From the NCBI GenBank assembly GCA_020310875.1, contig CM035420.1, forward strand, positions 183,740,559 through 183,804,558: a DNA stretch of 64,000 bases, read 5' to 3'. Made by a program: the position numbers and the translations under genes. Below the pieces are notes generated by a model that was not told where the DNA came from, made no database searches, and saw only the letters and a program-made list of their open reading frames with translations. This stretch comes from Ceratopteris richardii (Eukaryota > Streptophyta > Polypodiopsida > Polypodiales > Pteridaceae). This document shows positions 10,071 to 22,879 of this stretch, one piece after another (the stretch's first letter is position 1; every line of letters starts with the position of its first letter).

Positions 10071-10840
10071 AGATACACACAGATCGCCTATCAGGTGATC
10101 AACAACCACTTCTGAAATTTAAGTGATCTTGTGTATAAGAATCGTATCTGTAAGTGCGGAAAACTTCATGGAGAAGGACCATGATTAAGTGCAATTCTTA
10201 TGCCTGAATCCCGCTTCATATACCTGGTTAATATCTTCCTTTGACTTCTTACTTTGAGCATGATATCTGTGGACAACTTGCATGCATTCTCATGAAGCAC
10301 ATTGAAAGTGCAACTGTTCAAGTGAATGGCATAATATCTGCAGGACCTCTCGTATCCCACAAAGCAGGGGTTAGACAAGGTTACAACATTACAACTGGTC
10401 TAATTGGCCAAAGCCATCCATGTCCAGCTCCAGGAATTATTTGAGCGAACAGGAGAGCTTCTGATTCTAGTATTGAAACGCATTTGGGTTTGCTTGATCC
10501 ATGCACATATCCCTGGTTGGGAAAACAAGGTTTGCATAACGCTCTGTGTCTATTGAAGATGCGATTTACGTGAGATTAATAGTTATAACTAATATCTTTA
10601 CGTCATCCCTTCTCAATGTTCTGTAATTGCTCGATTCACTCTGAATTCGAGGAGCTTTTGGACTTCCAAATGGCTGCAATGGACTTCGACTTGCACTGCT
10701 GGAGTTTCAAATGTGTAACTTCATGCGGTCTACTTGTTGCTTTTGTGAGAATTTTGGATGCTGAAAGTCTTACCATGATTTACTTGAGAAACCACCTGTT
10801 TCTCGTGGATTTTCATGGAACAGCTTTTCCTCAGCAATCC
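10071..10840. repeat. Most diverged copy of a three-copy low-copy repeat (copy 1)
   Basis: Segments align in order with 11,991-12,893 and 16,371-17,056. Examples are a GCATTCTCATGAAGCACATTG segment (10,28x), GAGCGAACAGGAGAGCTTCTGATT (about 10,443) and TTGGATGCTGAAAGTCTTACC (about 10,752), each with a counterpart in the other copies. Substitutions and small gaps are numerous. No reading frame is shared between copies, so it is probably non-coding sequence flanking the ATL gene. Confidence 0.5.
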
Positions 10841-11085
10841 AAGTACAGTTTCTCTTATCTTTTTCTTCAAAATCCTTCATCAATTGTAAAGAGTGTAAAA
10901 GTACAAGCAAATAAGGAGGATTACAATGCAGGCTTACGAGCCTTTCGTCCCCATCGTCAGAGATCCAAGCAAGTACAGTTTCTCTTATTTTTTTCTTCAA
11001 AATCCGGCATCAATTATAAAGAGTGTAAAAGTACAAGCAAATTAGGAGGATTACAATGCAGGTTTACGAGCCTTTCGTCCCCATC
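10841..11085. repeat. 130-bp-period tandem duplication
   Basis: Two near-identical copies, 10,841-10,955 and 10,971-11,085, both starting AAGTACAGTTTCTCTTAT and ending CTTTCGTCCCCATC. They differ at only a few positions, so the duplication is recent compared with the surrounding sequence. Confidence 0.9.
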
Positions 11086-11720
11086 TTGAGTGGATTATCT
11101 CGTATTACAAAGAACAGCTTATGGCAAAACGGTGTCTTGTTTCTAGAGTGTTTCATTCTATTCTCCAGGCAGTCTGACTTTGCTATCTTCTTGGGAACAT
11201 ATTATCAAAGTTTTTGGAACATCTTTCCTTCCAAGTTTTCCACAGCAAAGTTTTCCTTTCAAATTTTCCACAGCAAAATTTTCACAGCAGCTTTCTTTTT
11301 ATCCTGCTCCACAAGGCTGCAGAGCAGCCAGCTGTTTCCTTAGAAGGGCTTGATGCTTGTGCTTTCCGGAAAAAAAATAAAGGTTTTTTTTTAATGTAAA
11401 AAAAGAAAGTTTGGCTAGGTCTTAGTCTCCTTCACTAGAATTAAGAAAAGAAAAATTGTACAGTGAATGGGCATAGTGCCCTTGGGATCCCCCATATCCT
11501 AGAAAGCGTGGGTAAGACGCTACGAAGGTGTAACAATGGTGATGGTCCAAAATGGACAGGAGACCTATGGTTTGGAATTGCAGAGTAGGTTAAGGACTTT
11601 TTCGTCGCTCTCATGGCCAGTCCACTTGCTTTTAATCTTATTGTTTTCTTTGACGAAAATCCTATGGTGTCTGAAAAGAATGGTGTCTTAAAAGAGAGGA
11701 CTTCTTACAATTACATATTC
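11086..11720. other. No gene seen; short TTTCCACAGCAAA repeats
   Basis: A TTTTCCACAGCAAA-like unit is repeated two to three times around 11,235-11,300. The rest is AT-rich and unassigned. Confidence 0.5.
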
Positions 11721-11723
11721 TTC

Positions 11724-11945
11724 TGCCTTTACTTACCATTGTTTTTGCTTCTTCAAACGCGCTTTCTTTCTTTCTTTCTTTCTTTCTTCAGCTATCCACA
11801 AGGTACCTCCAATAATAGTTACTGCACTGAAATTGTTACTGCCTTTACGTACCATTGTTTCTGCTTCTTCAAACGCGCTTTCTTTCTTTCTTTCTTTCTT
11901 CCTTGTAACATTTGGACAGCTATCCACAAGGTACCTCCAATAATA
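11724..11945. repeat. 116-bp-period tandem duplication containing (CTTT)n
   Basis: Copies begin at 11,724 and 11,840 (TGCCTTTAC, then TACCATTGTTT). Each carries a (CTTT)n run and ends AGCTATCCACAAGGTACCTCC. The second copy has about 13 extra bases before the shared end. The KERKKE-like minus-strand reading frame is a product of the CTTT run. Confidence 0.85.
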
Positions 11946-11990
11946 ATAAATTTCTCAATCCGGTCGAACTGAAATGATTTATTCGATGTA

Positions 11991-12893
11991 CTCACAGATC
12001 ATCTCTTAAAGGTTCTAAAACTGTACAGAACTTGAAGCTTTTCAACCTCCTAGTGGTCTATCAATGACTCTTTTAAGTGCGATTCTGATGTGAGCTTCTC
12101 TTCATGCTTCTGTACCTTAGATGCATTCACATGAAACATATTGGTAGCCACATTCTCGTGGACATGAGACTAAGGTAACCTAGATAAGTCTTGCTTCAAT
12201 ATTGATTCGAGTGAGCGATCTTGTAGCATTTGAGCAAACATGAGAGCTGCTGATTTCGATATTGAAGTGCATTGTTTGATAGAATGCACATATGTTTGAT
12301 AGGAAAGAGAGAAATCTACAGTCGACTTACACATCGGGTCTGCATGACTTTCACTTTCAAGCATCTGAATGCTATTTTGAAGCATCCACGGAAATTGATG
12401 ATGCAAGGATTTAGCCATAAAGCTTCTCAATGTTTAGCTGCTTTATACATTCCATACTCAAACTCAAGGAGCTTTAGAAGTTAGATAGGTCTGATATGGA
12501 CTTGTAGTATTGGACTCCCAAATGCATAAGTTTGTGCACTCGCTTTAGAAGTTACATGGGTCTGTTATGGACTTGCAGTATTGGACTCCCAAATGCATAA
12601 GTTTGTGCACTCTGCTTGCCATTCTTGTAGATCTTTGGATGCTGAATGTTTGAATTTCACAACAATTTACTGGAAAAAGCAGCTGTTCTTCATGGCTCTC
12701 GAGAAACATTTTCTAATCAACACTTACGCATGTAGTTACTTTCTGAGATATCTTCCCACTTATTTGTTTCTCCTTTGTCTTTAATGCGCTTCAAATTTGT
12801 ACGAAATAACTATAATACGTACAAAAGTCAGGTGTCTGTGTCTCCGTTGTCTTTTCGAGACATGCGAATTTGAGTATTTCATTAATACTAGAT
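11991..12893. repeat. Three-copy repeat, block A, copy 2
   Basis: Closely matches 16,371-17,056, starting at the shared CTCACAGATCATCTCTTA and ending at the shared ATTAATACTAGAT. Copy 2 has about 140 bases around 12,700-12,835 that copy 3 lacks, and an internal 71-bp duplication that copy 3 also lacks. Reading frames on both strands are short and not conserved between copies. Confidence 0.85.
12471..12612. repeat. 71-bp tandem duplication inside block A
   Basis: GCTTTAGAAGTTA starts at 12,471 and again at 12,542, each followed by GGACTCCCAAATGCATAAG. The homologous site near 16,841 has a single copy, so the duplication arose after the copies separated. Confidence 0.9.
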
Positions 12894-13669
12894 GTCTTTT
12901 ACACTTCTTGATTCTTCTACCTAGCCTTCTCAACATCCCATCGAGAGGTGAATTGCTAATCTCATTGCCAACCATGTTTGCAAGCCAAATCCTCCGTTGT
13001 ATATCTCCTCCTGTGACATGCCAAAACTAAAATGAGCATCCAACTGCTTCACCCAAAGCCACTTGACTCCATGAGATGAACTCAAGCTGAAGATTCGACC
13101 ACCCAAATAGACCCACAGGTCATTACTAAAGCCGTATTCCTTTCATTCCATTTCACTTTTGTAGTGTAATAGAGGAACAAGCTTTACAATTTAATGTGTC
13201 TCTCAACTTATTTCCCCTTGAGCTTAAACAAAGTCAATTTATGGTGCATAGTACATTCTATTTCAGCCATACATAGTCGCATCCGTAGCAAGTGAAGTCA
13301 CGTCCAATATTCATCATCAACACTCGATTGACTTGTTACATGAGCAAAGATCTAAAGGCAGCTGAACGCAAGCATGAGCAGCTCTGGCCATTTCACGCAA
13401 GCGTTGTGGCAATAGTGACTACTACAGAATCCTTCAACGGTGCTCAAACTACAAATAGCTCGATTTTGTTTTCCAAGGTATTATTTTTCTCTATAGTAAA
13501 ATCGTTCGCATGTCATAATATGTACAGAATAGGTACTGAAGATCAGAATTGAGATCTATTCAGGATTGAATATATGACGCCCATTTTGCCAAACAGTAGA
13601 AGATTGGAATGGGATTTCATCCTACAACTTTTGAGGGAATTTGGGTGTTGGCACAAAAGCTTCACTAAA
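12894..13669. other. 776 bases present only in copy 2; no gene seen
   Basis: This stretch separates blocks A and B in copy 2 and is absent from copy 3. GATG occurs at both junctions. No coding domain, LTR end or terminal inverted repeat was recognised inside it. Confidence 0.6.
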
Positions 13670-13977
13670 GATGGTCCCCACTCTTTGGGGGAATGTGACC
13701 ACTAGGATCGAAAGTAAGAGCTCTTTTCCCTTCTTTCTCAAGTGGTTTGATAAGGCAAGGATGCTATGGTGGTAAATGGCCTCAATTGCCTTGTGTAGGA
13801 GATAATCGATTAAGGGAGAGCATAGCAAGGGCACTACTTTGTCCATAATAAAGCCCAAATGGTGCTCAAATTATTCACTAGTGACAATCATGTGCTGCTC
13901 TACGATGAAAACGAAAGGTCAAGGATGTTCTAGGAATGTTTAAGGATATTATTTTGTGCCGCTTCAAGGTCCATGGT
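13670..13977. repeat. Three-copy repeat, block B (partner at 17,054-17,379)
   Basis: Starts GATGGTCCCCACTCTTTGGG and ends AAGGTCCATGGT, matching 17,054-17,379 with small indels. The minus strand of both copies gives similar but frame-broken peptides, so an old protein-coding origin is possible but unidentified. Confidence 0.8.
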
Positions 13978-15656
<1,679 letters not shown>

Positions 15657-16370
15657 CGAGTTTTTAGTATTTCTAGGATTCATGCGCTCTTGTAGTTTGA
15701 GCAATTGTATTTTGTAACCCTTTGAATTTCTTTTGTCCTTGAATGCATCTTCTTTAATTTTCTTGCCTTTAAAAGTTTATCCGAGATGTATTCTACCTTT
15801 TTTCATATCTAGTAATTATTTTTTTTCATCAGCTTCTCTATGTAGAGCTTTGTTAATGAAAAACATAGAACTGAATCTCAATGTAGACATCGATAATATT
15901 TACTTCAAAAAAAATAGTACTAGCAGCATGTTTTATGTCATCGCTGAAGTTGAGAATGCATATGCAACAATAGGAAAGGTGTATTGAAGAGTTTTAAAGC
16001 ATGTGCAACTTCAAGAACCAAACAAAGACGGAAGCGAAGATATTGATACAAGGACACATGGGATTTATATCTATTGGATCTTCAAACTAGAAAACGCCAC
16101 TTCTTTCTATACACTACACCATATGATTAGATTTGTGGTAGATGGAGATGATGATTTATTGGGAGATCCAAGAATCATCCAATAACTATGATGAATACAT
16201 AAACTATTTACAACATGTTTTATCTAAAGCACACCTACAATTGGGAGAATTTCAAAAGTCTAATACGTATGACTTGAAAATCTAAAAAAAACTAAAACAA
16301 ACACCAATATGAATGCAAAAGGTAAAAGAAATCATGCGGTCTATATATGTAATTGAAGAATATAGATAAT
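15657..16370. other. No gene seen
   Basis: AT-rich, with short reading frames only and no domain recognised. The right-hand edge is the start of repeat copy 3 at 16,371. Confidence 0.4.
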
Positions 16371-17379
16371 CTCACAGATCATCTCTTAGAGGTTCTTAAA
16401 CTGTACAGAACTTGAAGCTTTTCAACCTTCTAGTGGTCTACCAATGAGTCTAAGTGCGATTCCAATGTGAGCTTCTCTTCATGGTTATGTACTTTAGATG
16501 CATTCACATGAAACATATTGGTAGCCACATTCTCGTGGACATGAGAGTAAGGTAGCCTAGACAAGTCTTGTTTCAATATTGATTCGAGCGAGCTATGTTA
16601 TAGCATTTGAGCAACCATGAGAGCTATTGACTTCGATATTGAAGCGCATTGTTTGATAGACTCCACATATGTTTGATAGGAAAGAGAGAAATCTACAGTC
16701 GACTTGCACATCGGGTCTGCATATATGACGTTCACTTTCAAGCATCTAAATGCTATTTTGAAGCATCCACGGAAATTGATGATGCAAGGATTTGGCCCCA
16801 TATTTATCTGCTTTATACATTCCATACTCCAACTCAAGGAGCTTTAGAAGTTAGAATAGGTCTTTTATGGACTTATTTGACTCCCAAATGCATGAGTTTG
16901 TGCACTCTACTTGCCATTCTTGTAGATCTTTGGATGCTGAATGTTTGAATTTCACAACAATATAGTACTGGAAAAAGCAGCTGTTCTTCATGGTATCTTG
17001 TGTGTCCGTTGTCTTTTTCGAGACGTGCGAATTTGAGTATTTCATTAATACTAGATAGTCCCCACTCTTTGGGGAATGTGACCACTAGGATCGTTGAAGT
17101 AATAGCAAGCTCTTTCCCCTTTTTCCTCAAGTGCTTTGATAAGGCAAGGGTGTCCCCTAGAATCCTCTTTGATATAGTGGAAAATGGCCTCAATGGCCTT
17201 ATGTAGGAAATAATCAAGGGAGAGCATAACAAGTTCACTACTTCGCCCAATGATAGAGCCCAAATGGTGCTCAAATTATTCACTTGTGACAATCGTGTGC
17301 TCCTCTATGATGAACATGAAAGCCCAAGCATGTTGTAGGAGTGTTTTAGGATATTTCACGCCGCGTCAAGGTCCATGGT
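16371..17379. repeat. Three-copy repeat, copy 3 (blocks A and B fused)
   Basis: Block A (to 17,056) passes straight into block B (from 17,054) with no intervening sequence, unlike copy 2, where 776 bases lie between them. The minus strand gives a 139-residue frame (17,292-16,873) that crosses both blocks. It resembles no family I know and has no intact partner in copy 2, so I treat it as chance. Confidence 0.85.
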
Positions 17380-18960
17380 TGTACATCTGTTGGATGTTCA
17401 ATATATTGGTTCATGTAAGAAGACCTTTTTTCCAGAGCGATTCGGGCTATTTCTAGATTTACGTCACTTCCGAAAACTAAGAACGAGCCAGTCTAAAGCA
17501 AATGCAGGACCAACTATGAAGAATGTGCATATAGATTCCGGAAGAATCATGCCTACGGGTTTTGAAAGAGAGTGCCGAACAGGCTGGATCAATGTACCGC
17601 CCAAATCACTGTTACCCACCCATGAGTATTCCAATAACATAGAAGCATTGATGAGTGAGACATTCATTGTAGCCAACATCCACACTGCCAACTTAAGGTC
17701 ACCATCTGTAACACCTTCATTGGGGGCGCAAATCCGAGATCTCAATATGATTCATTCGTGTGAATGAATAGATCGGGGAATCAAAGCTATTATGACACAG
17801 TATGGGAAAATCAAGCGCTATCAGTATAAAAGGAGCCTTAAGAAGAGGCATCAGACACACATACATACACATAGAGGAGGGAGATATATATAGAAGGGGG
17901 GAAGCTACCCACGCACATAGAGACATAAATATATGCAGATACATATAGAGAGATGCACACAGAGGAGAGACAACCAAACAACTATAGAAGCACACTACAG
18001 AGGGGAAGAAGGAAGCATTGCTCTGAGTATAGGAGAAGGGAAAGGGCAAAGATAAGGTATATACACATCATCTGGTGTTGCGAATGCAGTGCACCATTAG
18101 TAGAATTTCTCTTTGCATGACAGAAGCAAGACACATGCAACAAGGAAGATAGAAGCTTTGGGGAGATATAAGATTTAGCTAAGCTCGAGAAGGTAATGGA
18201 CATGGGCATAGGAGAGAAGGTGAAGATTAGGTGCTAGGATAGTGGCTGGTTCTCGTAGGATTAGAGAATCTTCCAACGGTGTCGAGGAGGAAGACGTCCA
18301 TGTCTACAATGAGTAATGAGTGCTGACTGAGGAGGACGAATGCAGGCTACGATGCTTGTGCTGGAGCAACAATGACAGGAGAAGCTCGGCATTGACATCA
18401 GACAGAAGAAGGTAGCTGGAGGATTTGGATCCTCAAGTTTGACGGCTTTTGTGGTTGGGAACTTTTGAAGGTCTACGTGCAAGATACCAGTGTGTTGTAA
18501 TGAAACTGTAGGAGGTTGGGGATCGGCGAGGTGGTGATTCTACAATAGGATGGGCTAGAGGCAACCAATATATGACAATGGGGGAAAGGTTCAATAGGCA
18601 TCCACTTTCACTCGACGAGCTCAGAGATAGAGAAAGCTTTTTCCTTCCTTCTAGCCATGTAGTGGTTCTTTTGGTGGTGGATAGGGCAGCAAGGCTTAGA
18701 AGGTGATGAAAATGGTGACATCGTATCCATCTTAGACACAGCACACATATTACTTTACTATAGACTGTTAAGGCATCTGTATTACTTTACTATCTTGATT
18801 TATTTGGTGAAGGTGAAATTTTTGTAAGTGTATGCTTCCGAGTGAAAGGTCTCCCTCAATCGGAATTTGTGTAAAGACTTGGTGGATTTGCACAGTTGTA
18901 ATTCTCTCTCATTGAATAATATAAATCTCATTTCAATCACTTATTTTTACTTGCTAATCC
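17380..18960. other. No gene seen; possible LTR-like transcript end near 18,800-18,955
   Basis: About 17,850-18,020 is purine-rich with ACACATACATA and ATAGAG repeats. About 18,790-18,955 (GTGTAAAGACTTGGTGG, then a CT-rich tract and AATAATATAAATC) resembles the R/U5 end of a plant LTR, but no TG or CA edges, PBS or PPT could be fixed. No protein domain found. Confidence 0.3.
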
Positions 18961-19027
18961 CACTATTCGGATTCCATGGGGTTCCATGCAAGTCCATTGT
19001 GTTGTCGAAGTTCAATGAAGTAAGGTA

Positions 19028-19680
19028 ATGCAGGGGCCGAAAATGGGAGAAAAGTCTAGAGATTCCAAAGTTGCGGTTGATGCACTGCCTCCTTGGCCTC
19101 CTCATACAGAGCCGTCGATGCTGTACAATTTCTGGTACCATGATGTTTTTGCATGCGATTATACGGATATGCATTGTATCAATCCTAAATTCTATCAACA
19201 TCACGTCGTCCTCAAACCAAATGCTATCATAGTATTGAAACAAAGGTATAGAATGATGCCAAACTATGATAAATTGGTTAAAGAAGAAATTGATAGATGA
19301 TTCAAAGTTGGATTCATAGTTCCTATGAAGTTCATTTTTATTTCATTTTTATTGTGAGTTGTAGAAAATTCTTAGGTCATCTCATTTCCAAAGTAGGAAT
19401 TGTTGTACTAACTCATCTCATTTCTAAAGTAGGAATTGTTGTAGATATGGATAAAATTACGTCTATTGTTGTACTAACTCATCTCATTTCTAAAGTAGGA
19501 ATTGTTGTAGATATGGATAAAATTACGTCTATTCAAGAAGCTCCAGCTCTGGCTACCCCGACACTTGTCAATGACTCGAAGAACCTTTACCTCAACATCT
19601 ATTTCCACTACAACCTATTATACATTATAATCTTTTTAGAAGTGGGGTTTATATTTTATTGGGCCTATCTATCCACTAGC
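19028..19680 (+). pseudogene. Ty3/gypsy RT remnant (start and end of RT, core lost)
   Basis: Plus strand. Around 19,240-19,320 the frame reads YRMMPNYDKLVKEEIDR, the segment just before the gypsy RT domain (consensus RY-M-P-Y-----EI). It runs into FLGHLISKVGIVVD at 19,360-19,460, the conserved piece at the end of RT. The palm domain with YxDD that should lie between is missing. The FLGH-type piece is repeated in frame three times. A frame of 130 residues stays open across the repeats. Integrase remains follow at 19,740. Confidence 0.7.
19377..19533 (+). repeat. In-frame triplication within the RT remnant (36- and 66-bp periods)
   Basis: The unit TCATCTCATTTC-AAAGTAGG starts at 19,377, 19,413 and 19,479. 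Spacings of 36 and 66 are multiples of three, so HLISKVGIVV is repeated without closing the frame. Confidence 0.9.
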
Positions 19681-19739
19681 AAATTCTAGAAATTTGTATC
19701 TTTTTGCCTATAAATATTATCCTACTAAATGGGAAGAGG

Positions 19740-20460
19740 CTCGGGCCCTTAAAAAAAGAAAATGTATTACTTATAGCCCAATAGTTGACTAAAGAGATCC
19801 ATGATTTGGGTTACCCTAGAACTCGTTTATGATAGAGGAACACATTTCATGAATTTAGTTATCCAACATATTGTGAATTGCTACAAAGTTCATTTTAAAC
19901 TTAGCTCTCCCTATTATTCAAGAGCAAATGGCTTTTCAAAGAGTAGTAACAAGATTTTACTACACATAGTACAAAAGATGATTAATCGAGCATTCTAGAA
20001 GTTGGGATGAGTTATTACCAATCACACTTTGGGCGTACCTTACCGCATACAAGGTTCCAGTCAAGTTCACTCCTTTTAAATTAGCATTTGGGCTTGAAGA
20101 AGTTTTACCCTTGGAGCTAGAAATTTCCAATAATATTAGGATAACCATACAACATAGAATTTTGCCTTATGAGCCTCTTGCACATCGTGTAGAGGCTTTG
20201 CATAATTTAGAAGCTCAAAGGTACAAATTGTTTTTGACATTTCAAGCCATGTAGGATAGGCAAAAAGGATGGCATGATCGTAACTTGAAATTTCGTATAG
20301 GTGACATTAAAAACAAAAGCTAGTAATTTTAAACTTCAATGGACGGGACCCTTTATCATTCATTGCTACAAATATTGGTCCTACGACTTTCATGCTAAAA
20401 ACAATAATTCGAAAACTCATTAAATTCTTGATAAATGGTTTCACATTGCACTCGTATCAT
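19740..20460 (+). pseudogene. Ty3/gypsy integrase remnant
   Basis: Plus strand, frame-broken. About 19,825-19,935 reads YDRGTHFMN, then SSPYYSRANG: the second catalytic Asp region and the PY-P-ANGQ-E region of the gypsy integrase, with the Glu region damaged. About 20,010-20,110 gives WAYLTAYKV and LPLELEI, and about 20,220-20,310 gives a WHDRNLKFRIGDI piece typical of the integrase C-terminal part. It continues the 19,028 fragment with the RNase H domain deleted. Confidence 0.75.
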
Positions 20461-22879
20461 GGTGACCTCATCATTTTCCTAATTTGTACAACGTCGCCAT
20501 CTTGAGTTGCACTCCCCGACTATCAGTTTTTGGATTCTCCTCTCCCTTGTTCATAATTTCCTTGATACATACCTTTGATTTGCCAAATTCAAATTTTGCA
20601 TGGGTGACCTTATATATACTCCTAGCATGATTAGAAAACCGTGTTCTCCTCACTTTTTCTTTAATCGGTTGATGTTAAGTATCTTAGCATTGCCTAAGCC
20701 AATCCACATGGGTAATCCACCTCAATAGTGTTGGCATGCATGTCACGCCAAAAAAAATTGGCTGCTTAGTCACATCTGCCTCACCATGGCACTACCCCCC
20801 TAGATCCTCAACATATTATCTCCCATAGAAATGATATAGAAAAATTATGTGTAATAATCAAATAGAATTTTGGGAAAACCTTCAAAACCCATAGAAATTT
20901 ATAGGTGGTAGTTATATAAAAAATATATATTTTTATAAATGACCACTTTTGATAACTCAAAATGTAGAAATGATCAAATATGGTTTCAAAAAATAGTTTA
21001 TCTCTAGATATGAGAAGAAAGAAATATCTCCATAGGAAAAATTTTCCTTGTTTTGGACTAATTTTTACAATGTTATTTTAAAGTCATATACTCATCTAAT
21101 ACAACTCTTAGGAATTAAAAAATCTTTTTTATAATAAGAGATTTACTACAATATAGGGTGCTTTATTTCAAAAACCATCATTTAGGACAATAAAAATATG
21201 CTACATGTCTTTGAACTAATAGTTTGTGTAACTATCTCACATACCACTAACCATCTCAATAATTCATTGAATAGCCATATTTTGCTCTGCCTAATATAAA
21301 ATTTCATCCTAGAAAATTAGCTTTTCTCAATGAAATAAGGTATATAAGATCAATCAAAATAATTCTATAAAAATTATAAACTATTTTATATAGAACAAAC
21401 TAACATATTAAATTTAATCACGTAGCATGTGCAATATTTTCTCATCAAATGACCTTTTCTTAACTAGAGATTTTATTGCACATGAAAAAATGAAAATATG
21501 GATGTCATCATTTTGATAACAAATCGACGCTGATTGACATCACTATAATTTTTGCACCAATGCTGAAAATAACATCATAAAATTGTTTAATAAATCTTTG
21601 TGTTTCCTATCATTTAAGTAAAACTATATTTTTCTCTCCTAAACATGTTCCATGGTTACATTTATAAATGGTTGTTGATAGTAATCTAGAAAATTTATCA
21701 AGTAATATCTCTTTTTCAGGACACTAAAGTGTCCAATTACAACATGTGTTAAGGATCAACAAATTTCTTATATGCAATTCCATGTAAATAGTGTTTTCGG
21801 ACACTACCTACAGACCATCATAGAGCAAGTTGAAGTCCACCTAATATGAGAACTTGGTCAGCCTCCAATGCTTAATTCTTCAAGAAGTTCTAGGCTTGAT
21901 GGGTGAAGTTTGAAGATTGGGTTTGAAGTCCATCATAGCATGCAAGGACACTACTGGGAAATTTGTAATATGAAATTGCAATTGCCATGATCCCCTTTTA
22001 GGAACTACTCATTGTGTAGGCCGTGATAAGAAAGATTTAATTTTTGTGGAAAACTTCCTAATCAGCCATATTAAAACTATCTTAGTATAGATAGGTACAT
22101 GGCCTTGAGAAAGTAGTAGTACGAAGCCAGTATTGATGAAGGTAGTAGCTGAGGTTTGTTGAAGTGTAGTCTAGCTATAAAGTGCATATGAAGGTGCATA
22201 TAAGATACGATTCTTTAGGGATTCACATGAAGTTTAAAAGAGAATTTTCTTTGTTTGAATATGATAGAGTAGCAGAGTAGGAGCATCCTACTTGTTTGTT
22301 TGTATGTTGATGGTTGATGGGTTGTATTCCTTTTGCAATTTTTGCTAATAAAAATTATGTTCCTCATTATGAGTTGATTTTTTTGCATCTCTTAAGTTTG
22401 GTGCAAAATATTGTGGATTATTTCTTAGTTAAGTTCAGTGATGTTGTATTTGTTTTCACAACTTAACATACATGGTGATGCTAAATAGTCCATAATCTAG
22501 TAGTTTATGTTGATTTAGATTGAATATAGTGAAAGTGTTTGGATTGAGGTTTTCGATGACGAATGTGTCTAGAATTATGAAAAAGAGAGAAGCCATTATG
22601 CTTTGGAGAGTAGAGTAAAAAATGTAGAAAATTTCCTAAAAACACATTATATAGGTCAAAGCACAAGAGGAAAAAGTTCAAATTCACCAAACATTCAATG
22701 GACACAAACTTTGCGGCAAATCACTTTTCATGATTTTCACATAAACTCTCTTTCTTACAAAACTAATATATTTGTGTAAGATACGTTTTAAATGAACCTA
22801 CGTGGAATTTTAAAAGATGGGTTGACAAGATTAATCCAGATTAAGCACAACTAGTTGAAATCCTTAGACGAACCATTTT
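20461..22879. other. No gene seen; AT-rich, possible 5' end of the gypsy host
   Basis: A long, very AT-rich stretch without protein domains. A GCTAATAAAAATT polyadenylation-like site lies near 22,345. The gypsy host coding remains begin at about 22,880, so some of 21,700-22,880 may be its 5' LTR and leader, but I could not fix LTR edges. Confidence 0.35.

Noticed and set aside
11733-11927. Minus-strand frame with KERKKE repeats
   Set aside because: Translation of the duplicated (CTTT)n tract.
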